DNA from: a virus
IMG/VR virus record: IMGVR_UViG_3300035698_016830
Span: 1 to 64,000 of that record
Direction: 5' to 3' (one strand)
DNA length: 64,000 nucleotides
Shown: positions 33,080 to 41,850 of the stretch, in pieces
Position numbering within the stretch: position 1 is the stretch's first letter
Layout of the letters: each line of letters begins with the position of its first letter
Translations under genes and position numbers: made by a program
Notes under the pieces: generated by a model
The model's database searches: none
Seen by the model: the letters and a program-made list of their open reading frames with translations, nothing else
Told to the model about the DNA's origin: nothing

Positions 33080-34066
33080 ATGAGAGTAAAATTAAACAAG
33101 CAACTTATAAAAGATGAATACAGTATTTATTGTGGTGATTGTTGTAAGGTTGTTAAAGGACTACCAGATGAATCAGTAGGCTTTAGCGTGTTTTCACCCC
33201 CATTTTGTAATCTATATTCTTACTCAGATGATGAAGCTGATATGGGCAATTCTAAAGGGTATGAGGAGTTCTTTGATCATTTCTCATTCTTGATAAAAGA
33301 GTTGCATAGGATAACAAAGCCGGGAAGAAATATAGTAGTTCATTGTATGGACTTACCTGTAGCAAAACAGAATGCTGGCTATATTGGAATAAAAGACTTT
33401 CCTGGTGATCTAGTACGCGCATTTGAAAAGTTGGGTTTCATTTTTCACGCTCGTTTTTGTGTGTGGAAAGATCCACTATTGGCTGCTGTAAGGACTAAGG
33501 CGTTAGGTTTAGCCCATAAGCAGATAATTAAAGATTCTGTTATGTGTCGCACCGGTATTCTTGATTATGTGTTGGTATTTCGTAAGCCAGGGGAAAATAC
33601 AATACCAGTACAGCACTCAAAGGGATTGACAGAGTATTATGGAAGTAGAAAAGTACCCAAAGAGCTAGATCATTTTTTAACAAAAAAGAACTTAGTACAA
33701 AAAGAAAATAAAAGGTCACATTGGATCTGGCAACAGTACGCATCTCCTGTTTGGTTTGATATAAGGCAAGGGAACGTATTATCTTTTCGTGGTGGTAGAT
33801 CAGAGGAAGATCAGAAGCATATTTGTCCACTGCAATTAGATGTGATAGAAAGATGTATAGCTTTATGGTCTACTGAAGGTGATGTTGTGTTTACTCCATT
33901 TATGGGTATTGGCTCAGAAATATATGTGGCTGTGAAAAATAAAAGAAAAGGTATTGGGATTGAATTAAAAGAATCATATTATGATCAAGCTGCAAAAAAT
34001 CTAAAAAGTATATTTAGATATAAGAGAACATCACTTTTAGTAAAAGAAGGCGAAGATGATGCATAA
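33080..34066 (+). CDS. DNA amino-methyltransferase (N4-C or N6-A)
   Basis: 328 aa. Catalytic motif SPPF near residue 39 at the N-terminus and SAM-binding FTPFMGIGSE near 270, i.e. the beta-class order. SPPF is more typical of N4-cytosine enzymes. No partner endonuclease is near, so it is a solitary enzyme, probably for protection or regulation. Overlaps the polymerase gene by 11 bases. Confidence 0.88.
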   Translation: MRVKLNKQLIKDEYSIYCGDCCKVVKGLPDESVGFSVFSPPFCNLYSYSDDEADMGNSKGYEEFFDHFSFLIKELHRITKPGRNIVVHCMDLPVAKQNAGYIGIKDFPGDLVRAFEKLGFIFHARFCVWKDPLLAAVRTKALGLAHKQIIKDSVMCRTGILDYVLVFRKPGENTIPVQHSKGLTEYYGSRKVPKELDHFLTKKNLVQKENKRSHWIWQQYASPVWFDIRQGNVLSFRGGRSEEDQKHICPLQLDVIERCIALWSTEGDVVFTPFMGIGSEIYVAVKNKRKGIGIELKESYYDQAAKNLKSIFRYKRTSLLVKEGEDDA

Positions 34067-36602
34067 ACCCCTGGTTTCCAGGATCACCAGTAAGAATATA
34101 TCTGCAAGGGCTGTGAAGAAGGCTGTAAGTAGACAGACAACAGAGTATTTAAGGGAGAGTGGATGTTCTGCCTGTCCTATGACAAAGCTTCCTAATGGGT
34201 GTCCTGAAATGCCTTTCATAGGTCCAAAGGATGCTGATATTTATGTACTATTATCTGATGTTTCTACTGATGATTTGGAAGAAAAAGAATACTTAGTAAA
34301 TACGCAGATCCTTGATAATGCTTTGAATGGTGTGCCTGTTAGATACGGAGTTTGTGTTAGGGGACAAGCTAAATCTGTCATTGATATTAAGGCACCGAAA
34401 GATATTATTTCCCATTGTTGCAGCTCTTCTATCATCGAAGATATTGTAAGGGTCAAGCCCAAAGTAATAATAGCTTGTGGCATGGCTGCTACATCTTGGG
34501 TTTTGCCTGGTGCAGTTGATGGGATTTATGCTTGGAGAGGCCGTATGGCCCCTACTAAGATCGGTACTCATTCTTGTTGGGTTGCCCCTGTGATGGACCC
34601 TGAAGATGTAGATAATCTAGCTAAAAATATAATGAAGATACCACCAAAGGAGTGGAAGAAAGCTTTTCATGTAGATGTTCGTAGAGCTATTAGTCGTTCT
34701 AAAAAGAAAGTAGTCATAAAGGTTCCAGATATTAAGGAAATAAAACAGGGCATTAGATATGTTATTGGGGTGGAAGGTGACTTAGCAAAAGTAAAGAAGC
34801 ATTTGAAGAAGATGGCTGGGAAACCATTAGTCACTTTTGATATTGAAACTAGTTGCTTGCGTCCTTATACAAAAGGGGCAAAGATTCTTTCTATTGCTGT
34901 TGGTACGGGCAAGGATGTGCTTGCTTTTCCTATTGATCATCCTCGTGATAAGTGGACTATAAAGAAGAGAAGGTCAGTAAAGAAATATTTACTGGAATTC
35001 TTAATGGCTAAGATTAAGAAAGTAGGGCAGAGCACCGATTTTGATTTAGAGTGGCTACTTGATATGTTTGGTCCCTCATTCATGCAATTTGGATCATGGC
35101 ATGATAGCCAGGCTCAAGCATACATTCTCGATAATAGGGCAAGTTTGCAGAGTTTAGATGCCTTGTGCCTTATTAATTTCGGATTCAATTTGAAAGTTAT
35201 TTCTAATGTGAACAGGAAGAATTGTTTAGCTGCTGATTTGAAGGATCTTCTTATCTATAACGCACTCGATGTAAAATGGACCCATAAGGTTTTTCTGAAG
35301 CAATTGAAGCTGCTTAAAAAGAGGGGTATGCTATCTATTTATAATATGCAGGCTAAGAGGTCTAAGACCATAGCTTATTCTCAGAATATAGGTATTCCAA
35401 TTGATCAAGAGCGAGGAGCAGAATTATCAAAAGAATTAAAGAAAAAGGAAGATAGGGCTTTAGATAAGCTGCTTGATATGGATTGCGTGAAATTGTATAA
35501 GAAAAGGTGTGGTAAAACATTCTCACCTACATCTTCTCCAGCTTGCGTAGTACTATTTAGAGATATTTTAAAAGTAAAGTGGGAAGGCAAAGGAAAGTTT
35601 TCAGCAGACAAAACAGCTTTAAAATTATTTGATCATCCAGCAGCAAAACAAATATTATCATACAGGGCAGCTTCGAAAAGAAGAGGCACTTATGTGGATA
35701 ATATGTTGGTGGCTACGAAGGGTTCTAATGTTTATCCAGACGGAAAACTACACGTGTCTTTTAATTCAACTTTTACAGATACAGGGCGTTTTAGTACATC
35801 AGGACCAAATCTTAATTGGCCGAAGAGAGAAGGGAAGGAAACTAGAACATTAGTAGTTCCTCCTCCTAGAGATATTATAGCTTCTTATGATTATGGTCAA
35901 ATAGAAGCTCGCGTAGCAGGGATGGTGAGTAAGGATAAGAAGTATTGTAAGTCTTTGTGGGATAGGTTTGATATTCATATGCATTGGGCTGAAGTAATTG
36001 TAAAGGCCTATCCAAAGATATTGGATAAATATGAAGGAACACAAAAAGAGAGAATTAAAACATTTCGAGGATATGTAAAGAATCAATTTGTGTTTCCTGT
36101 TATTTACGGATCTATGATGGAATCTGCTGCTAGAAATTTACAGATACCACCAAAGATCTTCAGTCCCGTTTACAATGAGTTTTGGGAAACTTATTCTACT
36201 ATTCGTAAGTGGCAAAAAGAATTGATTGAGTTTTATAAGCATAATTTTTATGTGGAGAGTCTTACTGGTCGCAGGCGTTATGGGCCTTTAAATATGAATA
36301 TGGTTTGTAACACCCCTGTTCAAGGGCCCGCTAGTGATATTGTAGTTGATGCTATGGATAGAATAAGTGAAATAGCTGTGCAGAAGGATATGCCTTGTTT
36401 ACAGCCTGTAATGAATATACATGATGATTTAACGTTTTTCTTACCAAATAAATCTGATAAATATGAAGAGATCATTATAGAGCAGATGTTAAATGTTCCA
36501 TTTGATTGGGTTAACGTGCCTATCACTATTGAATGTGAAAAAGGTAAAAATTGGTGTGATATGAAAAAAGCAGGTGAGTTTTCATCTGATCAATATTTGT
36601 AA
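34056..36602 (+). CDS. DNA polymerase I-type with N-terminal UDG-like domain
   Basis: 848 aa. Residues about 30-190 look like a type 4/5 uracil-DNA glycosylase domain (CSACPM at the start, ACGMAATSWVLPG later). Then the 3'-5' exonuclease (FDIETS near 261, TDFDLEWL, YNALDVKW) and family A polymerase motifs A (DYGQIEAR near 611), B (FPVIYGSMMES near 680) and C (NIHDDL near 787). Main replicative polymerase of the phage. Active-site residues of exo and pol are present; activity of the UDG-like part cannot be judged. Confidence 0.9.
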   Translation: MMHKPLVSRITSKNISARAVKKAVSRQTTEYLRESGCSACPMTKLPNGCPEMPFIGPKDADIYVLLSDVSTDDLEEKEYLVNTQILDNALNGVPVRYGVCVRGQAKSVIDIKAPKDIISHCCSSSIIEDIVRVKPKVIIACGMAATSWVLPGAVDGIYAWRGRMAPTKIGTHSCWVAPVMDPEDVDNLAKNIMKIPPKEWKKAFHVDVRRAISRSKKKVVIKVPDIKEIKQGIRYVIGVEGDLAKVKKHLKKMAGKPLVTFDIETSCLRPYTKGAKILSIAVGTGKDVLAFPIDHPRDKWTIKKRRSVKKYLLEFLMAKIKKVGQSTDFDLEWLLDMFGPSFMQFGSWHDSQAQAYILDNRASLQSLDALCLINFGFNLKVISNVNRKNCLAADLKDLLIYNALDVKWTHKVFLKQLKLLKKRGMLSIYNMQAKRSKTIAYSQNIGIPIDQERGAELSKELKKKEDRALDKLLDMDCVKLYKKRCGKTFSPTSSPACVVLFRDILKVKWEGKGKFSADKTALKLFDHPAAKQILSYRAASKRRGTYVDNMLVATKGSNVYPDGKLHVSFNSTFTDTGRFSTSGPNLNWPKREGKETRTLVVPPPRDIIASYDYGQIEARVAGMVSKDKKYCKSLWDRFDIHMHWAEVIVKAYPKILDKYEGTQKERIKTFRGYVKNQFVFPVIYGSMMESAARNLQIPPKIFSPVYNEFWETYSTIRKWQKELIEFYKHNFYVESLTGRRRYGPLNMNMVCNTPVQGPASDIVVDAMDRISEIAVQKDMPCLQPVMNIHDDLTFFLPNKSDKYEEIIIEQMLNVPFDWVNVPITIECEKGKNWCDMKKAGEFSSDQYL

Positions 36603-36646
36603 TTTGGATTAAACAGTATAGTAATATATAAGGAGAAATAAGAATC

Positions 36647-38752
36647 ATGAGTGATTTTCATACAAAATATAGGCCAAAGACATTTGAAGAAGTGGTAGGG
36701 CAAGACGAAACAGTAAAAGCTTTACAAACTGTTTTGGCTACCAAGTCTTGCAGATCTTTTATTTTTACAGGGCCTTCCGGTGTGGGCAAAACAACCCTGG
36801 CAAGAATTATTGGCAGAGAGGTAGGTTGTACTAGGCGGAACCTTATTGAGATTGATGCCGCTACTCATACGGGTATTGATGCGATGCGTTCTATCACTGA
36901 TACGTTGCGGTATAAGGCAATAGGCAAAGCAGCTAGGGTAGTTATCATAGATGAGTGCTTTGCTAAAGGAACGCTTGTTAGTACGCCTTCAGGTGCTATT
37001 TGCATTGAAGATATAGCTATAGGTGATAGCGTTTTTAATATGGATGGCCCCGCTGAAGTTAAAAACACTTTTGTAAATAAAGTAGATTTAGGCAGGGTTG
37101 TAAAAGTGGTAGCGGATGATAATTGTCTTATCTGCTCAGAGGATCATGAGTTTTTTACTACTGAAGGTTGGGTAAAAGCAAAAAATCTTAAAAATCATTT
37201 GATTTTCACAAGCAATTTTAGTAATACTATGGGAAGCACTGTATTACTAAAGGAGCTAGAAAATGAAAAAGTTAAGGTTGCGACTGAAAAAGCGTTATGT
37301 GAAGTTACGTGTAAAACCACCAACATCAGCAAAGTACAAGAAATGCGAGGATTGTGGGGAAGAGTTCTGGGCAGTGGTTTGGAATCGGAAGTACTGCAAC
37401 AATTGCAATACTGTGGATATAACCTGCGAGGGATGTGGCGAGAGTTTTTCGAGACTTCGAAACGCTACGGAAATGAATTGTTCACGAGAGTGTGGGAATG
37501 CTACGGCAGGAGCGAAGAGACGAGGGCCTCATTCGGAGTCACACAAAAAAGCCGTCAAGGAAGGTCAGCAAAAGTCAAGGAGGGACAACCCGGAATTTTG
37601 GAAAAAGAAAGCCTACGAGAGCTCTCAAAGAATGAAGAAGAGCAACCCTGTACACATGCCTGGGGTATTAGAAAAAATAGAAGCTACGAAGAAAATAAAT
37701 GGAACTTTACACATTTGGTCAGGAGAGCGTGGGGGCAATGGAAAGCTTACAAAAGAGCAAACGATTTTATCTGCTGCCCTGTGTTGGCCTATGGAAGTAA
37801 TCATCAAGACGGGACACAATCAACAGGATGGGAGCGGGTTCCCTACCAATTACAAAGTGGACGTAGGAGAGGAGTCTTTGCGAATAGCTGTAGAGGTGGA
37901 CGGGAGTGGGCACAGAGTGAAAAGGAATATCGCATTAGACAAGAAGAAGGAAGAGAAGTTGAAACAGTTAGGGTGGATAGTGTTGAGATTTACCAACGAG
38001 GAAATAATGACAAATCTTTTTTGGGTGTTATCGGTGATAAAGAAAGAAATCAAGGCTTTGTAGAGTTTCATGATTTGGAGATAGACGGACATCCTTCTTA
38101 CCACGCCAACAGCGTTCTTGTTCACAATTGCCACGCGCTTAGTAAGCAGGCATGGCAGTCCTTATTAAAACCAATTGAGGAGCCACCAGCTGATGTATAT
38201 TGGTGTTTGTGTACTACGGAACCTGGGAAAGTTCCAGCAACTATTAAGACGCGATGCCAAGCTTATGAGTTGAAGGATGTGAAAGCAAAAGAAATTTACA
38301 AACTTCTGAAAATAGTAGCTAAGGAGGAAAAGTGTTCCTGTGATCAGGAAGCTTTAAAATTGATTGCTAAGAATTCAATGGGATCACCACGAATGGCCTT
38401 AACTACTTTGGCCAAGTGTGCGAGAACAAAAGATATTGAAGAGGTCTCAGAACTTTTAAACACAGCGAAGAATGAAACGGAGTTTATTGGTTTCTTGCGT
38501 TGGGTATCTGGTGATAGGCATGAATGGGATGAGGCCAGAGAGTTTGTAAAACAAATGTCTGATAAAGCAGGAGAAGGAATCAGGCGTGTAGTAGTCAACT
38601 ATCTTATGAAGTGTATTTTAGGCTGCAAGCAACCTGATAGAGCCTGTAAATTGTTAGGGACCCTGAGCGCTTTTTCAACTGCTTATCCATCAGATAGTAA
38701 GTCAGAGCATCTACTACTTTCACTTGGGGAGTTGATTTTTGAAACAGAGTGA
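36647..38752 (+). CDS. Clamp loader (DnaX/RFC-like) with intein
   Basis: 701 aa precursor; 310 aa without the intein. Walker A FTGPSGVGKTTLARI near 44-58; Walker B VVIIDE-CHALSKQAW is split by the intein between Glu103 and Cys495. Sensor-type residues follow (RCQAYELKD). Loads the clamp onto primed DNA. Activity must depend on splicing because the intein breaks the ATPase site. The intein holds another gene in the +1 frame. Confidence 0.92.
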   Translation: MSDFHTKYRPKTFEEVVGQDETVKALQTVLATKSCRSFIFTGPSGVGKTTLARIIGREVGCTRRNLIEIDAATHTGIDAMRSITDTLRYKAIGKAARVVIIDECFAKGTLVSTPSGAICIEDIAIGDSVFNMDGPAEVKNTFVNKVDLGRVVKVVADDNCLICSEDHEFFTTEGWVKAKNLKNHLIFTSNFSNTMGSTVLLKELENEKVKVATEKALCEVTCKTTNISKVQEMRGLWGRVLGSGLESEVLQQLQYCGYNLRGMWREFFETSKRYGNELFTRVWECYGRSEETRASFGVTQKSRQGRSAKVKEGQPGILEKESLRELSKNEEEQPCTHAWGIRKNRSYEENKWNFTHLVRRAWGQWKAYKRANDFICCPVLAYGSNHQDGTQSTGWERVPYQLQSGRRRGVFANSCRGGREWAQSEKEYRIRQEEGREVETVRVDSVEIYQRGNNDKSFLGVIGDKERNQGFVEFHDLEIDGHPSYHANSVLVHNCHALSKQAWQSLLKPIEEPPADVYWCLCTTEPGKVPATIKTRCQAYELKDVKAKEIYKLLKIVAKEEKCSCDQEALKLIAKNSMGSPRMALTTLAKCARTKDIEEVSELLNTAKNETEFIGFLRWVSGDRHEWDEAREFVKQMSDKAGEGIRRVVVNYLMKCILGCKQPDRACKLLGTLSAFSTAYPSDSKSEHLLLSLGELIFETE
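36956..38128 (+). other. Intein in clamp-loader gene
   Basis: Codes residues 104-494 (391 aa). Block A begins Cys104: CFAKGTLVSTPSG; block B has CSEDHEFFTTEGW; blocks F and G are FHDLEIDGHPSYHANSVLVHN ending in His-Asn, with Cys495 as +1 residue. No LAGLIDADG domain is present; residues 206-472 are low-quality sequence that merely reads through the overlapping endonuclease gene. The splicing parts (about 102 N-terminal, 22-35 C-terminal residues) have usual lengths. Confidence 0.93.
37263..38063 (+). CDS. EDxHD (Vsr-like) homing endonuclease inside intein, +1 frame
   Basis: 266 aa, in the +1 frame relative to the clamp loader. Own ribosome binding site AAAGGAG 7 nt before ATG. N-terminal zinc-finger-like pairs (KKCEDCG, YCNNCN, TCEGCG, NCSRECG), a NUMOD3-like SHKKAVKEGQQ segment, then the catalytic EVDGSGH with a later Asp (ALDKKKEEKL) and GWIVLRFTNEEI, as in the EDxHD family (I-Bth0305I type, Vsr/DUF559 fold). 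It ends just before intein block F. Coding signal is much better here than in the intein frame. Confidence 0.9.
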   Translation: MKKLRLRLKKRYVKLRVKPPTSAKYKKCEDCGEEFWAVVWNRKYCNNCNTVDITCEGCGESFSRLRNATEMNCSRECGNATAGAKRRGPHSESHKKAVKEGQQKSRRDNPEFWKKKAYESSQRMKKSNPVHMPGVLEKIEATKKINGTLHIWSGERGGNGKLTKEQTILSAALCWPMEVIIKTGHNQQDGSGFPTNYKVDVGEESLRIAVEVDGSGHRVKRNIALDKKKEEKLKQLGWIVLRFTNEEIMTNLFWVLSVIKKEIKAL

Positions 38753-39212
38753 GAAAACAGCGTTATATGAGGCTATGGTAGATCTTGACGGTATTGATAT
38801 AGATACCGCTTTGATTCAGCAGCCTCAATGTTTTTATGAAGTCTGTTCTTTATTGGCTGACGCTAAATTAGAAAAAAGGGATTGTGAAGTTTCCTTGAAA
38901 AGGTTAGAGGGTCAGATTGGTAAAAGGACAAGAAGTAAGTATGAATCTAGGGATAATTATGCAACTGATTCTTGCATAAATGGATTAGTTGATTCTGATG
39001 ATAAGGTTAAAATTCTACGAAAAAAGTATAATAGGTTATGCGTAGAAGTAGATAAGTTAGATGGGCTAAAAGAAGCTTATAGGCAGCGTTCATTTTCTTT
39101 AAACGCTTTAGCAGGTCGCAATACAGAAACAGAATATATGCCTGATAGTGTTTCTTCAAAACCACGTAAAAGAACTAAAGTAAAAAGAAATAAAATTTTA
39201 AGGAGTATTTGA
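38739..39212 (+). CDS. Hypothetical helical protein (157 aa)
   Basis: Starts 14 bases inside the clamp-loader gene. Middle part is predicted coiled coil (KILRKKYNRLCVEVDKLDGL), C-terminus strongly basic (KPRKRTKVKRNK). This pattern (between clamp loader and SSB) is common in phages; recombination or replication accessory role is inferred. Confidence 0.65.
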   Translation: MKQSEKTALYEAMVDLDGIDIDTALIQQPQCFYEVCSLLADAKLEKRDCEVSLKRLEGQIGKRTRSKYESRDNYATDSCINGLVDSDDKVKILRKKYNRLCVEVDKLDGLKEAYRQRSFSLNALAGRNTETEYMPDSVSSKPRKRTKVKRNKILRSI

Positions 39213-39214
39213 CA

Positions 39215-40243
39215 ATGGCAAAGAAGAAGAGAAAGTTTACGTACAAGGCAAGATCGGCTGAATCTAACAAGAGGAGAGCTGACCAAAAAGGCAATAAGTT
39301 TGCAAGCATTTTTAAGGAGAACTTACAAACTTTTAGTACCCAGGATGATAATAGGATTAGAATCTTTCCTGCTGGTTGGGATGAGGCTGAGCATTATGGT
39401 ATTGATATTTATGTTCATTACGGCATAGGCCCAGATAATCAGCAATTCTTGTGTAGAAAAGAGATGGGTAAAGGATCTTGTCCTATATGCGAGGAGCGAC
39501 AATCTAATTTAGCTTCTGATCCTGATTATGCCTTTAAATTGAAGGCAACGCATAGAGTGGCTATTTGGCTATTGGATAGAAATGATCGCAAGGCAGGGCC
39601 TAAGCTATGGGCTATGCCGTGGACTGTAGACAGAGACGTATCACAACTGGCTCAGGATGAAGATAACGGTGAAGTGTTACCTATTGATCATCCTGATGAT
39701 GGATACGATGTCCTGTTTTCTATGGAAGGCCCTAAAGGTGGCATGAAGAAGTATATCGGTTTGAAAATCAGCAGAAAGCCCTGCGCTATTTCAAAGAAGG
39801 AATCAAGGCAGGAAGAGTGGTTGGATTTCATTACGGAAAATCAGGTACTTGATTGTCTGAATTATTATAGTGAAGAACACATAACTGGTTGCTTCGGTGC
39901 TTCTATTCCTGATGATGATGAAGAAGAAGATCCAAGGGCTTCTCGCAGTAAACGAAAGTCTTCAAAGAAACCAAAAGATCGTGATGATGAAGATGAGCAA
40001 GGTGAAGATGAGCAAGATGAAGATGAGGAGGACGAAATCCCTTTTGATGATGAAGATGAGGACGAAGAAGAAGAACGGTCTTCCCGTAAGAAGAGTAAAA
40101 ATAAAGGCAAGAAAAAACGCACTAAGATTGATAAGAAGAAAAAGAAAAAACCTGATCCTGACGAAGAGGACGACGATGACGAGTATGATATGGACTATGA
40201 AGACGAAGACGAAGACGATGCTGATTTAGATGATTTGGATTAA
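39215..40243 (+). CDS. gp32-like single-stranded DNA-binding protein
   Basis: 342 aa. T4 gp32-type layout: short basic N-terminus, core with zinc-type CRKEMGKGSCPICEER near 85-100, and FSTQDDNRIRIFPAGW. C-terminal 100 residues alternate acidic and Lys-rich, ending in an Asp/Glu tail typical of SSBs. ATG at 39215 preferred to TTG at 39209. Followed directly by the recombinase gene. Confidence 0.8.
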   Translation: MAKKKRKFTYKARSAESNKRRADQKGNKFASIFKENLQTFSTQDDNRIRIFPAGWDEAEHYGIDIYVHYGIGPDNQQFLCRKEMGKGSCPICEERQSNLASDPDYAFKLKATHRVAIWLLDRNDRKAGPKLWAMPWTVDRDVSQLAQDEDNGEVLPIDHPDDGYDVLFSMEGPKGGMKKYIGLKISRKPCAISKKESRQEEWLDFITENQVLDCLNYYSEEHITGCFGASIPDDDEEEDPRASRSKRKSSKKPKDRDDEDEQGEDEQDEDEEDEIPFDDEDEDEEEERSSRKKSKNKGKKKRTKIDKKKKKKPDPDEEDDDDEYDMDYEDEDEDDADLDDLD

Positions 40244-40246
40244 CTA

Positions 40247-41302
40247 ATGGCAAAGAAGAAAAAGGAAAAGAAGGTTCAAAAGATAGTGGTCAATGAGGAG
40301 CCACTATCTTTTATTAATTCAGGTTGTTCTCTTCTGAATTGTGTTATATCAGGTAAGGTTGATGGTGGCTATCCACAAGGTAGGGTAACTAATATTGTGG
40401 GTGATAAATCAACAGGTAAAACTTTACTTGCTATAGAGGCTTGCGCTAATTTTGCTGTTCAGCATCCTAAAGGTAAGATATTTTACAATGAGACAGAAGC
40501 AGCTTTTGATAAACCGTATGCAGCATCTTTGGGTATGCCAATTGAAAGGATAACTTTTACTCCTCAGTGTTACACGGTAGAGGATTGGTATGATCATCTA
40601 GTGGAAGTCATAAAGTCTGAAGCGAACGAACCCATTCTTTATATTTTGGATAGTTTAGATGCTTTAAGTGATGAGGCAGAACTTGCCCGTGATATTACTG
40701 ATGCAACTTATGGGCAGAATAAAGCTAAAAAGATGAGTGAGTTATTTAGACGTTTGAACCAACAAATGAGTGGGTCTAATATAGCTCTTATTATCGTATC
40801 ACAAGTGAGAGCTAAGATAGGTGTTAAATTTGGTAGACAAACAACAAGAGCAGGTGGGAAGGCCTTAGACTTTTTTGCCTCTTTAGTGATATTTTTAGCT
40901 CATATAAAGACACTTACAAAGACAAAGAAAAAGGTTGTTCGCCCTACTGGGGTCATCATAAAAGTTAAGTGTGACAAGAATAAGGTATCAATGCCTTTTA
41001 GAGAGTGTGAATTCCCTGTTATATTTAACTTTGGTGTTGATTCCGTTGCAGCTGCTCTTGAATGGGCTATAGCTAATAGGCAATACAAGTTTTTTGGGCT
41101 AAGTTCAGAAGTAAAAGCAAAAGAATATTTGAAAGAATCATATTCATGGAGCACAGAAGAATATTTTAAAGAGTTGCATCATATCAACCAGGGTTTACAA
41201 AAAGCTTGGGACGAGATAGAAGAACGGTTCCGACCGACTAGGAGTAAATACAGTGTCAAACAGCAACGCAAAAGGCGGAGCCTTCGAAAGAAGAGTGTGT
41301 AA
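40247..41302 (+). CDS. RecA/UvsX-like recombinase
   Basis: 351 aa. Walker A GDKSTGKTLLAIEA near 51, FYNETEAAFDKPYAASLG, Walker B ILYILDSLDALSD near 130, and LIIVSQVRAKIGVKFG as in RecA-fold strand-exchange proteins. C-terminal tail is basic. Works with SSB and SbcCD in recombination-dependent replication. Overlaps the next gene by 50 bases. Confidence 0.9.
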   Translation: MAKKKKEKKVQKIVVNEEPLSFINSGCSLLNCVISGKVDGGYPQGRVTNIVGDKSTGKTLLAIEACANFAVQHPKGKIFYNETEAAFDKPYAASLGMPIERITFTPQCYTVEDWYDHLVEVIKSEANEPILYILDSLDALSDEAELARDITDATYGQNKAKKMSELFRRLNQQMSGSNIALIIVSQVRAKIGVKFGRQTTRAGGKALDFFASLVIFLAHIKTLTKTKKKVVRPTGVIIKVKCDKNKVSMPFRECEFPVIFNFGVDSVAAALEWAIANRQYKFFGLSSEVKAKEYLKESYSWSTEEYFKELHHINQGLQKAWDEIEERFRPTRSKYSVKQQRKRRSLRKKSV

Positions 41303-41819
41303 TAATCTATCTTTATGGGTATCAGATTTTACTCGTAAAGATATATTCTGGCGTTCTGCCATGTCTGGTGGTCGTGCCACTGTTCATAAAAAGAAGGGGA
41401 TTTCTTTAAGGTCACAAGTGGGTGATGTATGTGCTATACACCCTTTGGGACATTTCTTAACAAACAAATTCATGATAGAATGCAAGCATTACAAAAGTCT
41501 GGGTTGGGAGCCTGTTTTATATGGGTCTGAAAAGTTGGTTGCTGGGTTTTGGATAAAGGTGCAGCAAGAAGCAAAAACCTTTAAAAAGGCTCCTATGCTT
41601 ATCGGTAAACAGAACAACAAGCGTGATATTGTGATATTAAATAAGTTCGGAACTAAATTCTGTATGAATAATAAAATGGAGCCTATGTTTATCGTTCCAA
41701 GATTGGAAATGTACGTATATATATTCGCAGATCTTCTAGCGATTCCATTTGAAGAAATAAGGAACAGAAATGGTAAGAAGCGAAGTAGGAAAAGGAAAAA
41801 ATTGCATATTAATAGATAA
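41253..41819 (+). CDS. Putative PD-(D/E)XK nuclease (resolvase-like)
   Basis: 188 aa. KGGAFERRVCNNLS at the start (a conserved Glu), then QVGDVCAIHP (Asp) and FMIECKHYKSL (ExK), a PD-(D/E)XK layout as in archaeal-type Holliday-junction resolvases. Placed after the recombinase, so a junction-resolving role is likely. C-terminus very basic (KKRSRKRKKLH). Confidence 0.75.
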   Translation: MSNSNAKGGAFERRVCNNLSLWVSDFTRKDIFWRSAMSGGRATVHKKKGISLRSQVGDVCAIHPLGHFLTNKFMIECKHYKSLGWEPVLYGSEKLVAGFWIKVQQEAKTFKKAPMLIGKQNNKRDIVILNKFGTKFCMNNKMEPMFIVPRLEMYVYIFADLLAIPFEEIRNRNGKKRSRKRKKLHINR

Positions 41820-41850
41820 AACAATGGGCCTTAGTTTATTGGAGATTTAA

